The notes: generated from the letters alone by a model not told the origin. Positions 47,193 through 54,325 are shown, counted from the first letter of the stretch. The stretch is 64,000 nt of DNA from Nonomuraea basaltis (GCF_005893125.1 NZ_VCJS01000010.1:59638-123637); one strand, 5' to 3'. Numbers and translations are program-made.

Positions 47193-47839
47193 TGCTGGAC
47201 GTCCTCGCTCTCGCTGCCGTCGAGGTCGGCCGGGTAGAACCCGATGTCGTCCTTCAGCACCTGGTCGAGCAGGTCATGGACCTCATCACGGGTCGGCGCC
47301 GGGCCACGCACAGGCTCGTAGACCGGACAGGCGTCGGGGCATCGCAGGCCGGGGTGGGTACCGCAGAAATCGCACGGACGGTTCTTCGGCGTGGTGTCCC
47401 GCACGTCGAACACGCGCTCGCTCGTGAAGCCCGTCCAGTCGCCCGCGTCGGCTTCCTTCGTCTCGCCCGTGTCGGGGTCCGCGAACTCCTCGACCTTCTT
47501 GCCCCCGCGGCGGCGGGCAACAATGCACATCGGCTCGGCGGTCGGAAGAACTGCGCGGTCCTCCTTCGCCCAGAAGAACGCGCTCTTGACCCTGGTCGCG
47601 GCCGGGTTCTGTCCGAGGAGCGCCAAGGTGTTGCGCAGCGTCCGGTGAGCCTGAACGCGAGCCGCGTACTCGCGGAACGCGTCAAGCAGGTCCGCCCGCT
47701 CCGACAGCGCGCGCGCAGCCGTGACGACGGCGTCATTGGCGATCGCCTTGTCGCGGTCCTTGCGCTCCCGCCATGCCTGCTTGTCGCCGGGACTCCAGCC
47801 GGAGCGGGGCCGCCTGCGGCGGTGTCTGGTGGTGGTCAT
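47189..47839 (-). CDS. ArdC-like N-terminal domain protein, 216 aa
   Basis: A basic N-terminus (TTTRHRRRRPRSGW) leads to a segment RTLRNTLALLGQNPAATRVK, SAFFWAKEDRAVLPTAEPMC and IVARRRGGKK, which parallels the ssDNA-binding N-terminal domain of ArdC antirestriction proteins (NTLLIL..P.ATRV..F..W...GR). The C-terminal part has a Cys cluster (PCDFCGTHPGLRCPDACPVY), likely zinc-binding. No metallopeptidase motif, so it is not a full ArdC. Sits among methylase genes, which suits antirestriction. Confidence 0.6.
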   Translation of the reverse strand: MTTTRHRRRRPRSGWSPGDKQAWRERKDRDKAIANDAVVTAARALSERADLLDAFREYAARVQAHRTLRNTLALLGQNPAATRVKSAFFWAKEDRAVLPTAEPMCIVARRRGGKKVEEFADPDTGETKEADAGDWTGFTSERVFDVRDTTPKNRPCDFCGTHPGLRCPDACPVYEPVRGPAPTRDEVHDLLDQVLKDDIGFYPADLDGSESEDVQQ

Positions 47840-47861
47840 CGTCGGATGGCCTTTCTCGAAA

Positions 47862-47884
47862 GACAGCGGTACCGCTGTCGCTTT
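47862..47884 (-). promoter_or_regulatory. Recurrent directional motif, copy 7, full palindrome
   Basis: GACAGCGGTACCGCTGTC (47862-47879) is a perfect 18-bp palindrome followed by GCTTT, the best copy in the window. It lies 25 bases upstream of the ArdC-like start. Confidence 0.6.
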
Positions 47885-47890
47885 ACGCAG

Positions 47891-47908
47891 ATAGCGGTAC
47901 CGCTCGGT
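47891..47908 (-). promoter_or_regulatory. Second partial copy of the directional motif
   Basis: ATAGCGGTACCGCTCGG, 7 bases from the end of copy 7 and also upstream of 47839. It retains the core AGCGGTACCGCT. Confidence 0.5.
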
Positions 47909-47927
47909 TGTGGTGGTGGTGTAGGGG

Positions 47928-48347
47928 TTAGGCGCTGCGGAGCGGCATCGGCAGGCGCAGTACGGATGTGACGTACGGCGTGCCGGGGTCCCCGTCCGCG
48001 TAGGCCACGACGAGCCTTACGGGGCAGGCCCGGCTCGTGAGCGCGGTCGGGGTTTCGACGTGCACGTCGGTGACGGCCCCGTACCGGTCGCCGACCTTCA
48101 CCCGGTCGCCGAGGCGGAACATCGTCATCTGCTCGCGGTGGCCGCGCACGTGCGTGGTGATCGCCCGCCGGTCCAGGTGCTGCCAATCGGACGAGCCGGG
48201 CTTGCGGATGACGGCCTTCGCCGGCGCGGACCCGTCGAACAGGACGCGGATGGTCCAGTCGTCGCGGGTCAGCACGAGCGCCCGGCCATCCAGCGTGATC
48301 TGCCAGTGCGCCATCCGGGCGCGAGCCTCTAATGTGTGCGGGTTCAT
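47928..48347 (-). CDS. Hypothetical phage protein, 139 aa
   Basis: Two beta-rich halves (MAHWQITLDGRALVLTRDDW; MFRLGDRVKVGDRYGAVTDV, KOW/SH3-like) occur. The C-terminal half RPVRLVVAYADGD (from ACPVRLVVAYADGDPGTPYV) continues the barrel. It may be a small nucleic-acid- or protein-binding domain. Overlaps the 48344 gene by four bases. Confidence 0.55.
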   Translation of the reverse strand: MNPHTLEARARMAHWQITLDGRALVLTRDDWTIRVLFDGSAPAKAVIRKPGSSDWQHLDRRAITTHVRGHREQMTMFRLGDRVKVGDRYGAVTDVHVETPTALTSRACPVRLVVAYADGDPGTPYVTSVLRLPMPLRSA

Positions 48348-48988
48348 ACCTGCTCCTTCCTCGGGTTGACGATCGTCATGTGCTTGGATCGGGCGTGCAG
48401 CCCTACAGGGTCGTCCGGGTGGACCGCCAGCTCGACCAGGCAGCCGGGGCCGCGCAACGCGCTGCGCTCGATGTACCGCGCGATCCGCAGAGCCGCGTTC
48501 CCCGGGTGCTCCTCACCGAGCTCCACGAACTGCCACACGACGACCTGGGCTGTCGTGCTGTACCGGATGTGCACCTCGGCGCCGTACTCCAGCTGGCCCC
48601 ACAGGGTGGGGTCGTCGGGCATGTCGTCTCCGTCGCGGTAGTGCTGGAGGTCGCGGGGAGCGTAGAAGTCGTCCCACAGCGCTTCGACCTCATCCGCGAC
48701 CCGCATGAACAGGGCCCCCTCGGCCGCCGCTTGGGCGGCGTCTTCGGCCTGGTCCTCGGCGCGGCGTGCGACGTCGAGCGCGCGCTTGACTTCGTCGTGC
48801 GACCTCTCGGCGCGCTGGCGGGCCTTGGCGGTGCCGCCAAAGCCGTTCCGGTCACGGTCGCGCTGCTGCGCCCGGTCAAGCGCGCGTTCGGCCTGCTGCA
48901 TCAGGCACTGCGGGTGACGCATGCCGCGCGCCAGCACCAGGTAGGCGTCTAACGTGGGGTTGCCGGTGGCGACGAGCTGATCACGCAT
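48344..48988 (-). CDS. Coiled-coil protein, 214 aa
   Basis: The ATG at 48988 (MRDQLVATGNPTLDAYLVLA) is the coding start; further upstream is Arg/Ser shadow. A long charged helix (RQRAERSHDEVKRALDVARR, AEDQAEDAAQAAAEGALFMR) dominates, followed by an alpha/beta part (VEALWDDFYAPRDLQHYRDG). It may assemble as an oligomer. No known domain. Confidence 0.55.
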   Translation of the reverse strand: MRDQLVATGNPTLDAYLVLARGMRHPQCLMQQAERALDRAQQRDRDRNGFGGTAKARQRAERSHDEVKRALDVARRAEDQAEDAAQAAAEGALFMRVADEVEALWDDFYAPRDLQHYRDGDDMPDDPTLWGQLEYGAEVHIRYSTTAQVVVWQFVELGEEHPGNAALRIARYIERSALRGPGCLVELAVHPDDPVGLHARSKHMTIVNPRKEQV

Positions 48989-49286
48989 TCTTGATCTCCC
49001 ATCCGCGCGGGGTGACCTGGTTGATGAGGGCGCGGATGTCGCGGGCGCCCTCAACCTTGCGGGTGGCGTGCGGCCGGCCAGCCGTGTGCCACGTGAGCGT
49101 GATCCGCAGCGCCCGCCCCTTCCGGGCCGACACATGCAGCACGCCGAACCACGGGGTGCCAGGCTTATCCAGCGTCACCTCCCACACCGACCGGTGTGGG
49201 GCATCGGCCACCTTGACGGTGAACCCGACCTCTTCGAGGCGGACGATGATCTGGCGGGCTACCGCGTTGGGCTCGAACTCGGTCAC
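48981..49286 (-). CDS. Hypothetical phage protein, 101 aa
   Basis: A single alpha/beta domain: helix ARQIIVRLEEVGFTVKVADA, then strands VWEVTLDKPGTPWFGVLHVS, ALRITLTWHTAGRPHATRKV, and helix ARDIRALINQVT. It could be a small DNA-mimic or ssDNA-binding fold, but no residues decide. Coupled to its neighbours by short overlaps. Confidence 0.55.
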   Translation of the reverse strand: MTEFEPNAVARQIIVRLEEVGFTVKVADAPHRSVWEVTLDKPGTPWFGVLHVSARKGRALRITLTWHTAGRPHATRKVEGARDIRALINQVTPRGWEIKNA

Positions 49287-49447
49287 AGCTCGTCGTCCTC
49301 GTCATCGTCGGAAGCCCACATGCTCGCGCAGGTAGGCCAGTGCATTTCGCCACGCTTGGCGCCGCAGTCGTAGCAGTCATCCACGACCCGCAGCGGGTCG
49401 TGGATGACTGCGTCTTCTTCGACGTCGTACGGCGGGTCATCGATCAT
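49283..49447 (-). CDS. Small acidic protein with Cys pairs, 54 aa
   Basis: The ATG at 49447 overlaps the preceding stop and the own stop overlaps the next start. It reads MIDDPPYDVEEDAVIHDPLR then CYDCGAKRGEMHWPTC and a run of Asp/Glu. CYDC..HWPTC is a compact zinc knuckle. The acidic tail suits DNA mimicry. A 39-bp palindrome (49373-49411) lies inside it. Confidence 0.55.
   Translation of the reverse strand: MIDDPPYDVEEDAVIHDPLRVVDDCYDCGAKRGEMHWPTCASMWASDDDEDDEL
49373..49411. repeat. 39-bp perfect palindrome
   Basis: Arms of 19 bases (GCAGTCATCCACGACCCGC and its exact complement) surround a single central base. It sits in the coding sequence of the 49283 gene and encodes VIHDPLRVVDD. Confidence 0.85.
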
Positions 49448-49641
49448 GTCGTGCTCCGTTCGAGCAGGTTGGGGGTGTAGCCGGGGATCAGCTCGGCGTC
49501 CTCACTGCAGAGCCTGTACCTGCGTCCGTCGATGATCACGGCGGCGGCCACGAGTGGAACGTTGCAGCAGACCGCCATGCACGGGCCGCCCTCGTCGGGC
49601 CTCAGCCGGTCCCACGTGATTCCCTCGGCCGAGCCGGTCAC
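49444..49641 (-). CDS. Small phage protein, 65 aa
   Basis: A GTG start overlaps the stop of the 49638 gene (GTGA). It has a Cys cluster (PCMAVCCNVPLV), then a beta strand AAAVIIDGRRYRLCSEDAEL and ends PNLLERSTT. Part of the overlapped chain of early genes. No function assigned. Confidence 0.55.
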   Translation of the reverse strand: MTGSAEGITWDRLRPDEGGPCMAVCCNVPLVAAAVIIDGRRYRLCSEDAELIPGYTPNLLERSTT

Positions 49642-49787
49642 AGGCCCGGGTCGGCGTCGGAGAAGACCTCGTACTCGACGTCGCCGAAGCCGTACTCGTC
49701 GTCCCGCAGCGAGCACCAGTCGAAGCACTCCTGGCCAGCGCGGGCGCCGCAGCGGCGGCACGAGGCACCGATGTCGAGCAGGCTCAC
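49638..49787 (-). CDS. Small Cys-rich acidic protein, 49 aa
   Basis: A GTG start overlaps the stop of the preceding gene. VSLLDIGASCRRCGARAGQE then CFDWCSLRDDEYGFGDVEYE has four Cys (C-x-x-C twice), a zinc knuckle, and an acidic tail. The frame is supported by tight overlap at both ends. Confidence 0.55.
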   Translation of the reverse strand: MSLLDIGASCRRCGARAGQECFDWCSLRDDEYGFGDVEYEVFSDADPGL

Positions 49788-50068
49788 AGGACTCCGGCCT
49801 CCTCCAGCCGCGTGTACGAGGCGTTGCGGTCGTCGCGGAACCACTGCCAGCTCTCGGCCTTCTTGCAGAAGCGGCACCTCTGGTAGCCCTCCGCGAGCTC
49901 CGGCCGGTTCCGGTGGTCGTCCACCAGGCCGTGCAGGCAGATGCCCATCGCGTCGCAGGCGGCGTACAGGGCATCGCCTGCGGCGTCGAGTTCGGCCTGT
50001 TCCAGGTCGGCGTCATGTCGTGCGGTCGCGATGGCTTCGGCCTCGGCGCCGAGGTCGTCATCGAACAT
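49784..50068 (-). CDS. Hypothetical phage protein, 94 aa
   Basis: A helical N-terminal half (AEAEAIATARHDADLEQAEL, DAAGDALYAACDAMGICLHG), a Cys-x-x-Cys site (YQRCRFCKKAESWQWF) and a helical tail. First gene of a block that begins after the hairpin at 50189. It overlaps the next gene by a GTGA. Confidence 0.55.
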   Translation of the reverse strand: MFDDDLGAEAEAIATARHDADLEQAELDAAGDALYAACDAMGICLHGLVDDHRNRPELAEGYQRCRFCKKAESWQWFRDDRNASYTRLEEAGVL

Positions 50069-50188
50069 GCTGATCTCGCTCTCTTCGGTGTGCAGGGGTG
50101 GTGCGTTAGGGTGGGAGAACCCAACTCACCGGATCTTCTGGCGGTGGCTGGTTTCTCTTCCGCGTTGTGGTGGCGCGGGGGTTGCTGA

Positions 50189-50220
50189 AGTGGCCGGGCC
50201 TGACAACAGGCCCGGCCACT
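50189..50220. terminator. GC-rich hairpin
   Basis: A 14-bp stem (AGTGGCCGGGCCTG/CAGGCCCGGCCACT) with ACAA loop, immediately 3' of the 50226 gene on the minus strand. Confidence 0.7.
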
Positions 50221-50225
50221 GGCGT

Positions 50226-50501
50226 TTACGACGGCGGAAACACGAGACTGCGGGCGTCGACGACCACCTGGCCGCAGCCGCCGCACAGGTAGTAGCCCTC
50301 CCAGGAGGGGTTTTCCTCGCCGTTGGTGTAGCGGCGGCCGGCCATGAGCTTCCCGGCGCGGTCGCAGGGGTGGAAGCCGCCGTACTCGGGGATGTTGCCG
50401 CACCCGCAGTGGAACAGGCCGTCAGGCTTCACGAACACCTGGCCAGCAAGCGGGACCTCGCCGTAGGAGGCAGGGATCGGGATGACGATGGGCAACGGCA
50501 T
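50226..50501 (-). CDS. Zinc-ribbon-like small protein, 91 aa
   Basis: Starts at the ATG at 50501 (MPLPIVIPIPASYGEVPLAG). Two Cys groups (FHCGCGNIPEYGGFHPCDRA; YLCGGCGQVVVDA) are spaced as in a small zinc ribbon. Overlaps the upstream gene by one base. Probably a nucleic-acid-binding accessory. Confidence 0.6.
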   Translation of the reverse strand: MPLPIVIPIPASYGEVPLAGQVFVKPDGLFHCGCGNIPEYGGFHPCDRAGKLMAGRRYTNGEENPSWEGYYLCGGCGQVVVDARSLVFPPS

Positions 50502-51073
50502 CAGAGCTGCCCGTCCATCTCCGCGACGGCCTGGTGGATACCGCAGCCAGTTGCCAGCGCGTGCCCGATCGCTTCCAGAGCGAGGCTGCCCGTCACCGAC
50601 TGCGTGTTCAGCAGCGCTACGAGCGCGGTCCGTACCCGGTTCTCGGCGGGGCGGAAGTGGTCGCCGCACTCGACGCGCAGCTTCCTGGCCATCCGCAGCC
50701 CGTCGAGCAGGTGGTCGGTCAGCACCATCGGGGCAGGTTTCTCGGCCTGCACGTCGGGCTCGCCGAACTCGTTGATGACGTACTGGATGACCGTCATTTG
50801 GTCGTCGCCGGTCAGGTCGTCGAACGATGCCGTCTGCCACGGATACGGCGTGGATCCGGTCGTGCGCTCGTACGCGCTGGACAGGTCGTCGTAGTAGAAG
50901 CCCGCCGTGTCGAACACGTTGGCCGTCTCCCGCTCGAACTGCGGCAGCGCCGCGGCCGGCCCGGCCATCATGCGGGCGATGGTGTGGAGCATGTGGGTGG
51001 TGGTGCCGCCCGCGTCGCGGCACTCCTCCACGGCCTTGAGCAGCTCGGCGCGGATACGGGTGATCGTCTGCAT
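50501..51073 (-). CDS. Hypothetical phage protein, 190 aa; related to the 51750 gene
   Basis: The ATG at 51073 (MQTITRIRAELLKAVEECRD) follows AAAGGACATC. It shares AGGTTTHMLHTIARMM and a downstream F..LT.DD pattern with the 51750 protein (KGGTTTHAMDAIAYSV), so the two belong to one family. A basic, helical C-terminus (ENRVRTALVALLNTQS) follows. No known domain. Confidence 0.6.
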   Translation of the reverse strand: MQTITRIRAELLKAVEECRDAGGTTTHMLHTIARMMAGPAAALPQFERETANVFDTAGFYYDDLSSAYERTTGSTPYPWQTASFDDLTGDDQMTVIQYVINEFGEPDVQAEKPAPMVLTDHLLDGLRMARKLRVECGDHFRPAENRVRTALVALLNTQSVTGSLALEAIGHALATGCGIHQAVAEMDGQL

Positions 51074-51104
51074 GATGATGTCCTTTCGTTGGGGCTGGTT
51101 GAGG

Positions 51105-51656
51105 TCAGCGGGCGTTGACGGATATGGCGAAGTCGTTGATCCGCTCGACCCACACGCCGGGCGGAAGCGGGACCTCGGGGTATTCGCACCCGTTCTCGTC
51201 TTCGCCGCCGTGCGGGAAGGTGTAGGTCCACCCATCGGAAGCCCAGGTGATGACCCACTGGTGGTTGTCGTCGTCCCACTCAGGCCGAAGGTCGGGGCCG
51301 TGCTCCGGCGGCGCATCGGGGGTGATGCCGAACTGCCTGCACACCGCCACGCGGACCTGCTCGGCCATCTTCCGCGTCACGACCGGCGCATGAAGGATGA
51401 GCATCGTCCCCTGCAGGGTGGCGCTCGGGTCCATCATCACGGCCGTGATCACCTCGTCGGCCTGTGTCGACCCCCAACCCTGCGTGCGCAGCAGTTCGAG
51501 GAGCGCCTTGCGCAGGTGGCCGTACACGCCGGGGTCTCGTGCGATCACCTGGGCGGTGCAGGCGTCGGCGGCGCGGAGGAGCTGGACGAGCTGCTCACCG
51601 AGCTGGACGGGCGTGGCCTGCGTCCTGGGGGTCAAGGTCGCCGTGGTGGTGGTCAT
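51105..51656 (-). CDS. Hypothetical phage protein, 183 aa
   Basis: A helical first half (LGEQLVQLLRAADACTAQVI, LLELLRTQGWGSTQADEVIT) and a beta-rich second half (HQWVITWASDGWTYTFPHGG, PGVWVERINDFAISVNAR) suggest a two-part fold. The start at 51656 has GAAAGGCGACC. No family recognised. A hairpin and motif copy 8 lie between it and the upstream gene. Confidence 0.6.
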   Translation of the reverse strand: MTTTTATLTPRTQATPVQLGEQLVQLLRAADACTAQVIARDPGVYGHLRKALLELLRTQGWGSTQADEVITAVMMDPSATLQGTMLILHAPVVTRKMAEQVRVAVCRQFGITPDAPPEHGPDLRPEWDDDNHQWVITWASDGWTYTFPHGGEDENGCEYPEVPLPPGVWVERINDFAISVNAR

Positions 51657-51684
51657 CGGGGTCGCCTTTCTCTGTGAACAGGAA

Positions 51685-51710
51685 CGCCTCGCCCGGATTC
51701 GGGCGAGGCG
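51685..51710. terminator. GC-rich hairpin
   Basis: CGCCTCGCCCG, loop GATT, CGGGCGAGGCG: a perfect 11-bp stem between the 51750 stop and the 51656 start (minus strand), next to motif copy 8. Confidence 0.65.
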
Positions 51711-51717
51711 GCAGTGA

Positions 51718-51738
51718 ATGCGTTACCGCTGTCACTTA
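51718..51738 (-). promoter_or_regulatory. Recurrent directional motif, copy 8
   Basis: Plus-strand ATGCGTTACCGCTGTCACTT, 62 bases upstream of the 51656 start and directly after the hairpin at 51685. Confidence 0.5.
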
Positions 51739-51749
51739 GTGCTGTTCGA

Positions 51750-52814
51750 TCAGTGCTCGGAGGGCTCGCCCGGCGCCGTGGTGAAGATGGCGAGGTGGTC
51801 GAGCAGGGCCTTCGCCTGGGTGTCGTCGAGCTTGTCGAGCGCGCTCTCGTCCTGCTGCTCGGGGGCGTTGCCGGTGTAGCCCGCGATGAACGCGAGCGCG
51901 TTGGCCATGATGGCGCGCTCCTCGTCGCGGAGCGCCTCGTAGCGGCGCATCCCGTCCGGGGCAACCCGCTGGGCCGGCTCGGTGCCCTCGGCCCAGATGC
52001 GGCGAGCCGCGCGCTCGGTGATGATCTGTCCGACGCGGGTCCGCGTGGTTGCGGTTCCGTCGCTCTCCGCCTTCGCGTACAGGGTGCCCCGGAACAGGTT
52101 CTCGTCGGCGGTCAGGGTCGCGAAGTGCACCATCATGTCCCAGTCCCACGTCTGGCTGCGCTCGTCAGCGTTGAGCTTCGAGGACGAGGCGCGCAGCATG
52201 TCGGCGATGTCGTCGCGCACCTCGTAGAACGGGATCAGCGGGTGGTGACCGACGAGGAGTTCCGTGGCGGCCAGCCAGGCGACGGTGTCGATCACGTCCT
52301 GGTCGGTGGTGCCGCGTGCAGCCTTGGCGTGCGCGGCGATCTCGTCATGGGTGAAGTCGTACGAGAGCGGCATGCGGTGGTCGTCGCGCTCGTCGTTCTT
52401 GATGGCGATCATGCCGTTCTCCTCCGTGGCGTAAATGGTTGCGGTTCCGCTGGCACTTTCGGGGAGCTGCCTTGTGGCCAGCTCGACGAGATTGGCGAGC
52501 AGCAGCGTGGCGTCCTTCATGGTGAGCTGGTCGAAGGTGAAGCCGTCGTAGAAGTTGCTGTAGTTGTCCGCGAAGTGCGCCGAGACGTAGTTGGTGGCGT
52601 AGGTGCGGTAGTCCCCCAGGGTGTCGTTGAGCATCGCGTCCCACCGCAGGTGGTGGGTGTCGCCGTGGCGGTGTGCGGCGACGCTGTAGGCGATGGCGTC
52701 CATGGCGTGGGTGGTGGTGCCACCCTTCGCGATGAGTGCCCAGGAGGCGATGTCGGCGGGGAGGGGGATGGCGCCCCAGGGGATCGGGTCGAAGGTGGTG
52801 GCGGGGGAGTTCAT
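51750..52814 (-). CDS. Hypothetical phage protein, 354 aa
   Basis: The ATG at 52814 (MNSPATTFDPIPWGAIPLPA) follows AAAGGAGACGG. The protein is mostly helical, with GGTTTHAMDAIAYSVAAHRH, MKDATLLLANLVELATRQL, TDQDVIDTVAWLAATELLVG and an acidic C-terminus (DESALDKLDDTQAKALLDHL). It shares an N-terminal family motif with the 50501 protein. Large early phage protein of unknown function, first of the left-running block after the initiator gene. A weak motif copy (TTTCCGCTGGTGAGG) lies just upstream. Confidence 0.6.
   Translation of the reverse strand: MNSPATTFDPIPWGAIPLPADIASWALIAKGGTTTHAMDAIAYSVAAHRHGDTHHLRWDAMLNDTLGDYRTYATNYVSAHFADNYSNFYDGFTFDQLTMKDATLLLANLVELATRQLPESASGTATIYATEENGMIAIKNDERDDHRMPLSYDFTHDEIAAHAKAARGTTDQDVIDTVAWLAATELLVGHHPLIPFYEVRDDIADMLRASSSKLNADERSQTWDWDMMVHFATLTADENLFRGTLYAKAESDGTATTRTRVGQIITERAARRIWAEGTEPAQRVAPDGMRRYEALRDEERAIMANALAFIAGYTGNAPEQQDESALDKLDDTQAKALLDHLAIFTTAPGEPSEH
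52439..52459 (-). promoter_or_regulatory. Recurrent directional motif, copy within a gene
   Basis: Plus-strand TTGCGGTTCCGCTGGCACTT, inside the 51750 gene (encoding ESASGTA), the same orientation as the others. Its position inside a gene argues for an intragenic stoperator-like role or for chance. Confidence 0.35.
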
Positions 52815-53049
52815 GTGCCGTCTCCTTTCAATGTTTCCGCTGGTGAGGGGATTTGTGATCTTGATATTCGGTTGGATCTCGATCTTACCAGGATCACCGC
52901 ATGTATATATACCCATAGGGGACAGCAGGTCTTGAGTCAGGAAACCGCACCTTAGATGCCCTGTAATCGATCCAGGCGGACCTAGAACGTGTCCGGTACC
53001 GCTGCGACCGAACCGACCTGATCACGCATCTCCGTGGACAACGACAGGT

Positions 53050-54144
53050 CTACTGCGCGTTTCTGTGACGTAGGCCGGTCCGACGCAACGCAGCAGCGAA
53101 ACTCGGGCTCGTCGCTACCAGCAGCGCCCGCGCCCGTGCGGCCGGCCCGTCCTCGCCGCCCGCGTCCACACGCTGCGCCAGGCGCCGCTCGCACTCCTCG
53201 GCTCGGCGACGCCTCAGCTCCTCCACCTCTCGCGCGGCTGCTGCCACGCGCTGCGACCGAGACGACAGAACCTGGCCATCCCCGCTCATCCAGGCCGCGA
53301 GGCGGTTCCGCACCCAGCCGGGAATGTGCCGTAGCTCGTCCGCACTGGACCACGTGTAGGTCCAGACGCTGTCGTCCGGGCGGACGTCGAGCGCGTGGAG
53401 CACATCCGCGGGCGTCCAGCCGGCGAGCAGGAAGGCGCGCAGCAGCCATCGCAGGTACCAGGCCGTCATCCGGCGCAGCACGCCGGATTCCTGCCGGAGG
53501 CGTTCGCAGGCAGCGAGTCGATCACGTTTGGTCCTCGGCGATTGGTGCAGTCCCCAGTTCGGCGAGATGCGTGGGTTGCCGCGGGCGCGGCCGGGGGCCT
53601 CGCGCGTGCGCGTGGGATCCTCCTTGTCTCTCCTAGGGAGAGACAAGGAGGAGGGTTCACTTGTGCATTTTCCCTGGTCAGATGAGGTGTCGTGGGTCGG
53701 AACAGGCGCGATGTCGCGAGGGATGCAGACCACCCAGAGGGCCGCGCGATTGCCCAGGCCGTCATCGTCCAGGCCCGCGCTTGTACCCTTGCGGAAGCGG
53801 ACGGTGGAGCCCTGCTCGACCACGCCCAACCAGCCGTGCTCGCGCAGCCACCTGATCCAGCGCTTGACGGTCGCCTTGGACAGGCCGGTCTCCTCGACGA
53901 TCTTGGCGATCGTCGGCCGGGAGCACATCGTCTTCCAGTCAGCCGCCCAGGCGACCATCTGGGCAACGCGCAAGAGGTTGCCGTACCCGTCGTAGCGGAG
54001 GCCGAGGACCTCGGGGTCTTCACGCAGGGCGCGGAGGAACTCCTGCTGGCCGGGAGCGCGCCGCATACCGCGCGGCACGCTTGCGAGAACCAGCGCCTTG
54101 GACGGAACCCCATGAAGTGTGTCGGCCGTGATGACGGCGGTCAT
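53050..54144 (-). CDS. Replication-initiator-like HTH protein, 364 aa
   Basis: The ATG at 54144 has GGAG. The N-terminal region contains a winged-helix (about residues 75-120, SRPTIAKIVEETGLSKATVK then RWIRWLREHGWLGVVEQGST), the kind found in actinobacterial plasmid/phage Rep proteins. The body has a basic linker and a helical domain (CERLRQESGVLRRMTAWYLR, WTPADVLHALDVRPDDSVWT), and an Arg/Glu-rich tail. As the first minus-strand gene at the att-proximal end it probably starts replication. Assignment rests on the HTH and position. Confidence 0.65.
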   Translation of the reverse strand: MTAVITADTLHGVPSKALVLASVPRGMRRAPGQQEFLRALREDPEVLGLRYDGYGNLLRVAQMVAWAADWKTMCSRPTIAKIVEETGLSKATVKRWIRWLREHGWLGVVEQGSTVRFRKGTSAGLDDDGLGNRAALWVVCIPRDIAPVPTHDTSSDQGKCTSEPSSLSLPRRDKEDPTRTREAPGRARGNPRISPNWGLHQSPRTKRDRLAACERLRQESGVLRRMTAWYLRWLLRAFLLAGWTPADVLHALDVRPDDSVWTYTWSSADELRHIPGWVRNRLAAWMSGDGQVLSSRSQRVAAAAREVEELRRRRAEECERRLAQRVDAGGEDGPAARARALLVATSPSFAAALRRTGLRHRNAQ

Positions 54145-54180
54145 GCGGCACTCCAGCAGGAGGCCGCCACAGTAACTCGA

Positions 54181-54201
54181 CTGCGGACCCGCTGTCGCTT
54201 T
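54181..54201 (-). promoter_or_regulatory. Recurrent directional motif, copy 10
   Basis: Plus-strand CTGCGGACCCGCTGTCGCTT continuing with TTACG, as copy 7 does. It is 37 bases upstream of the initiator-like gene and the last motif before the att site. Confidence 0.5.
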
Positions 54202-54283
54202 ACGCTGCGCTGCGAGGCAATTGCGAGTCGGAACACCCGCATGGCGGGTGATGTCGCAGGTCGGCCCGTGGTCGCGAAGGGGC

Positions 54284-54325
54284 CTCCGGAGCCGGGTGCG
54301 TAGGTTCGAATCCTACAGGGGGCAC
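54284..54325 (+). repeat. att footprint 1: 3' part of tRNA-Arg(CCG)
   Basis: The 42 bases run from the anticodon loop (CTCCGGA, anticodon CCG) through stem GCCGG, variable loop, T-arm (GTAGG TTCGAAT CCTAC), acceptor strand AGGGGGC and discriminator A. The 5' half of the tRNA is missing. Identical to 63448-63489. A terminator-like hairpin (ACGGGCGGG...CCCGCCCGT) follows. Confidence 0.85.

Larger units (their letters stand above)
1..54325. mobile_element. Large prophage or phage-like element, left end outside the window
   Basis: The span carries phage hallmarks: TerL and TerS, a ParB-like protein, a LamG structural protein, RecT-like and YqaJ recombination proteins, RusA, a tyrosine recombinase, orphan methylases, and dozens of tiny overlapping genes, nearly all on the minus strand. 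Its right edge is set by the tRNA-Arg 3' fragment at 54284-54325, read as an attachment site. Portal, capsid and most tail genes are not visible and would have to lie left of the window or be missing. An IS256 element and several plus-strand cargo genes have been added. The boundaries are inferred. Confidence 0.7.

Noticed and set aside
54284..54325. Complete tRNA-Arg gene at 54.3 kb
   Set aside because: Only the part from the anticodon loop onwards is present; upstream bases do not pair to form the 5' acceptor, D-arm or anticodon stem. The same applies to the copies at 57975 and 63448.
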